The notes under the pieces: generated by a model | Databases searched by the model: none | What the model saw: the letters and a program-made list of their open reading frames with translations, nothing else | What the model was told of the DNA's origin: nothing | Source of the DNA: Sapria himalayana | Taxonomy: Eukaryota; Streptophyta; Magnoliopsida; Malpighiales; Rafflesiaceae | DNA length: 64,000 bases | Direction: 5' to 3' | NCBI GenBank assembly: GCA_029783825.1 | Contig: JAREIK010002450.1 | Location: 248,001-312,000, forward strand | Made by a program: the position numbers and the translations under genes | Shown: piece after piece, positions 62,524-64,000 of the stretch | Position numbering within the stretch: position 1 is the stretch's first letter | Layout of the letters: every line of letters starts with the position of its first letter

Positions 62524-64000
62524 TGACAGACTAACTATTAAAATTGTTTAGAGATTCTCACGGATTTCATCCACCATCATATTTATTAACAAATATAACA
62601 AAATTTATCTCTAAGGAAACATGAGCTAATACATATTAGAGAGAGGGGTACAAAGCACCTTATTTTCTTCATGTGCTATTGTTTTTGTTATTTATTTTTT
62701 CACCTCAATCTTTTTAATTGTTGACACATGAGTTGATACTTGTATCATTCATTACTGTTATTTTTTACTTTATTTATTTTTTGATATTTGAGTAATATGG
62801 TAGGCAATGACAAGTCCTCAAACATTAGAGTGCTAATTATTTCAAATTAATGCAAAAAAGTAAAGAAAATATAATAATGCTTGATAAATAAAATCTTACA
62901 AACATGCCCTTATAAAATGGGCAAAAAAGATTGAGGTAGCTCATATATTGAATACTCTTATCAACAACATGAAAATAAAGTAAGTAATCTGCAATATCCC
63001 TGTCAAACTAATGCCTACAAGTTCACAACACAAAGCTTTAAAAAAAATATAAGTTGAAGCATCTTTAAGTTATTTGTAAAGTTGTCTATTAGTTGCATTG
63101 TTGTCTGAATATATTGTTGTCTTTTAGTTGCATTGAGGTAGCTCATATGTTGAATGTAGTGATAGTTTCATTATAAACCATCTTTCTAAGAAAGAAGCCG
63201 TCCTTGTTATTTGTGTTACATGAAAGAGTAATATGAGAAGAAACATGAAAGTGGGCATTTGATCTTCTAAGGTAGGTGACACAACTAAAGTAATTCACAT
63301 GTAATTATCATTATTATTTTGAATTTTATTTTTGTATTGAATCTTAAAATAATTATTTTTTTTTATTTTTTTTACGAAACAAGATTGTCGTAAAGAAAAA
63401 TATAAAATCTCATTGTAGATCTCTTCTTGATGTATGCTAATGTTCAACTATAATCTGAATACCCGATTAATTATAAGTGCCAATGATCTTTGAAAGAAAT
63501 TTCAAGTATTGGAGATTTTTTCACATACCTTATTATGTGAAGAGTAGCGTTAAAATGAATTTGTAATGGAGAATCTAAAAAATAATTAACTATATTGATT
63601 ATATATATTATATCTAGTCTGATTATAGTTAGATAATTAATTTTTTTTATGATTATTCTGTAACTAGTTGAGTGAATATGAAGGATCGTATTAGAAGTAA
63701 AATTAGTATATGGATTAATAGTATTATTTATTTGGGTACAACTTCAAGTTTAAATATTTATATTTATCAAATATATATCTTCTTTGTGACAAGATAATAT
63801 CTCTTGTAGAATAAATTATCTTTATACTAAGAAAATACAAGAATTCGAGAATCTCCTAAAATTATTTGTCATAAATTATCTATGAAAAAACATTTTGAAT
63901 AGAGTGATTTTTAACTTATTTTTTTTATAATCATAATATTATTCCCATAGATAATCAATAAAATTTTCTTGTTGTCAATATCCCTCTGAAAAAATACAAA
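62524..64000. other. AT-rich spacer, no gene seen
   Basis: No recognisable feature. 62925-63150 has two similar ttgaggtagctcatat(a/g)ttgaat blocks (about 62931 and 63133), the trace of an old repeat. Confidence 0.45.

Overview
This is nuclear DNA of a flowering plant: strongly AT-rich, almost devoid of host genes, and built mostly from decayed transposable elements of typically plant families (Ty1/copia and Ty3/gypsy retrotransposons, CACTA, hAT, Emigrant/Lemi1-type pogo). It also holds a likely mitochondrial insert and one intact plant-specific VQ-motif gene. Species cannot be told from the sequence; a repeat-rich angiosperm is as far as I would go. No rRNA, tRNA or CRISPR was recognised.

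Layout. 1-900: Ty3/gypsy gag remnant (minus). About 960-3237: an island of balanced base composition in the style of plant mitochondrial spacer DNA (probable NUMT). 4289-10309: decayed CACTA element with an En/Spm-type transposase remnant (minus). 11495-17578: LTR retrotransposon (plus) with 5-bp target duplication GTTAG; its interior is two tandem copies of a copia-type gag-protease segment with no integrase or reverse transcriptase. 17739-22348: nearly complete Ty1/copia element (minus) with 225-bp LTRs and all domains in order, but broken. About 22350-26700: AT-rich spacer with microsatellites. 27078-27917: the only convincing intact host gene, a HAIKU1-like VQ protein.

30780-62515 is dominated by one hAT family with ends close to TAGAGGTGTCAA and GC-rich subterminal segments: a fragment (30780-31740), four long minus-strand members or composites (32132-35736, 35737-39447, 42104-46208, 52868-56319), one better preserved plus-strand member (57471-60842) and two short derivatives (40170-40442, 62023-62515, the latter with a perfect 8-bp target duplication). 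Among them lie two copies of a rearranged copia fragment (41040-42095, 46640-48060). There is also a tandem duplication (48831-51762 and 51803-52553) whose first copy was split by a pogo element (49320-51435) while the second keeps the exact empty site.

The elements do not work together as a pathway; they record successive insertions, duplications and decay. Many breaks are transitions (TGG to TAG or TGA; CA to TA at element ends), as expected from cytosine methylation followed by deamination. The points most worth checking are the dated pogo insertion, the duplicated gag interior of the 11495-17578 element, the minisatellite that is open in all three frames of one strand inside a hAT element, and the state of the VQ gene inside this repeat desert. 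I saw nothing that I would call a new biological system.
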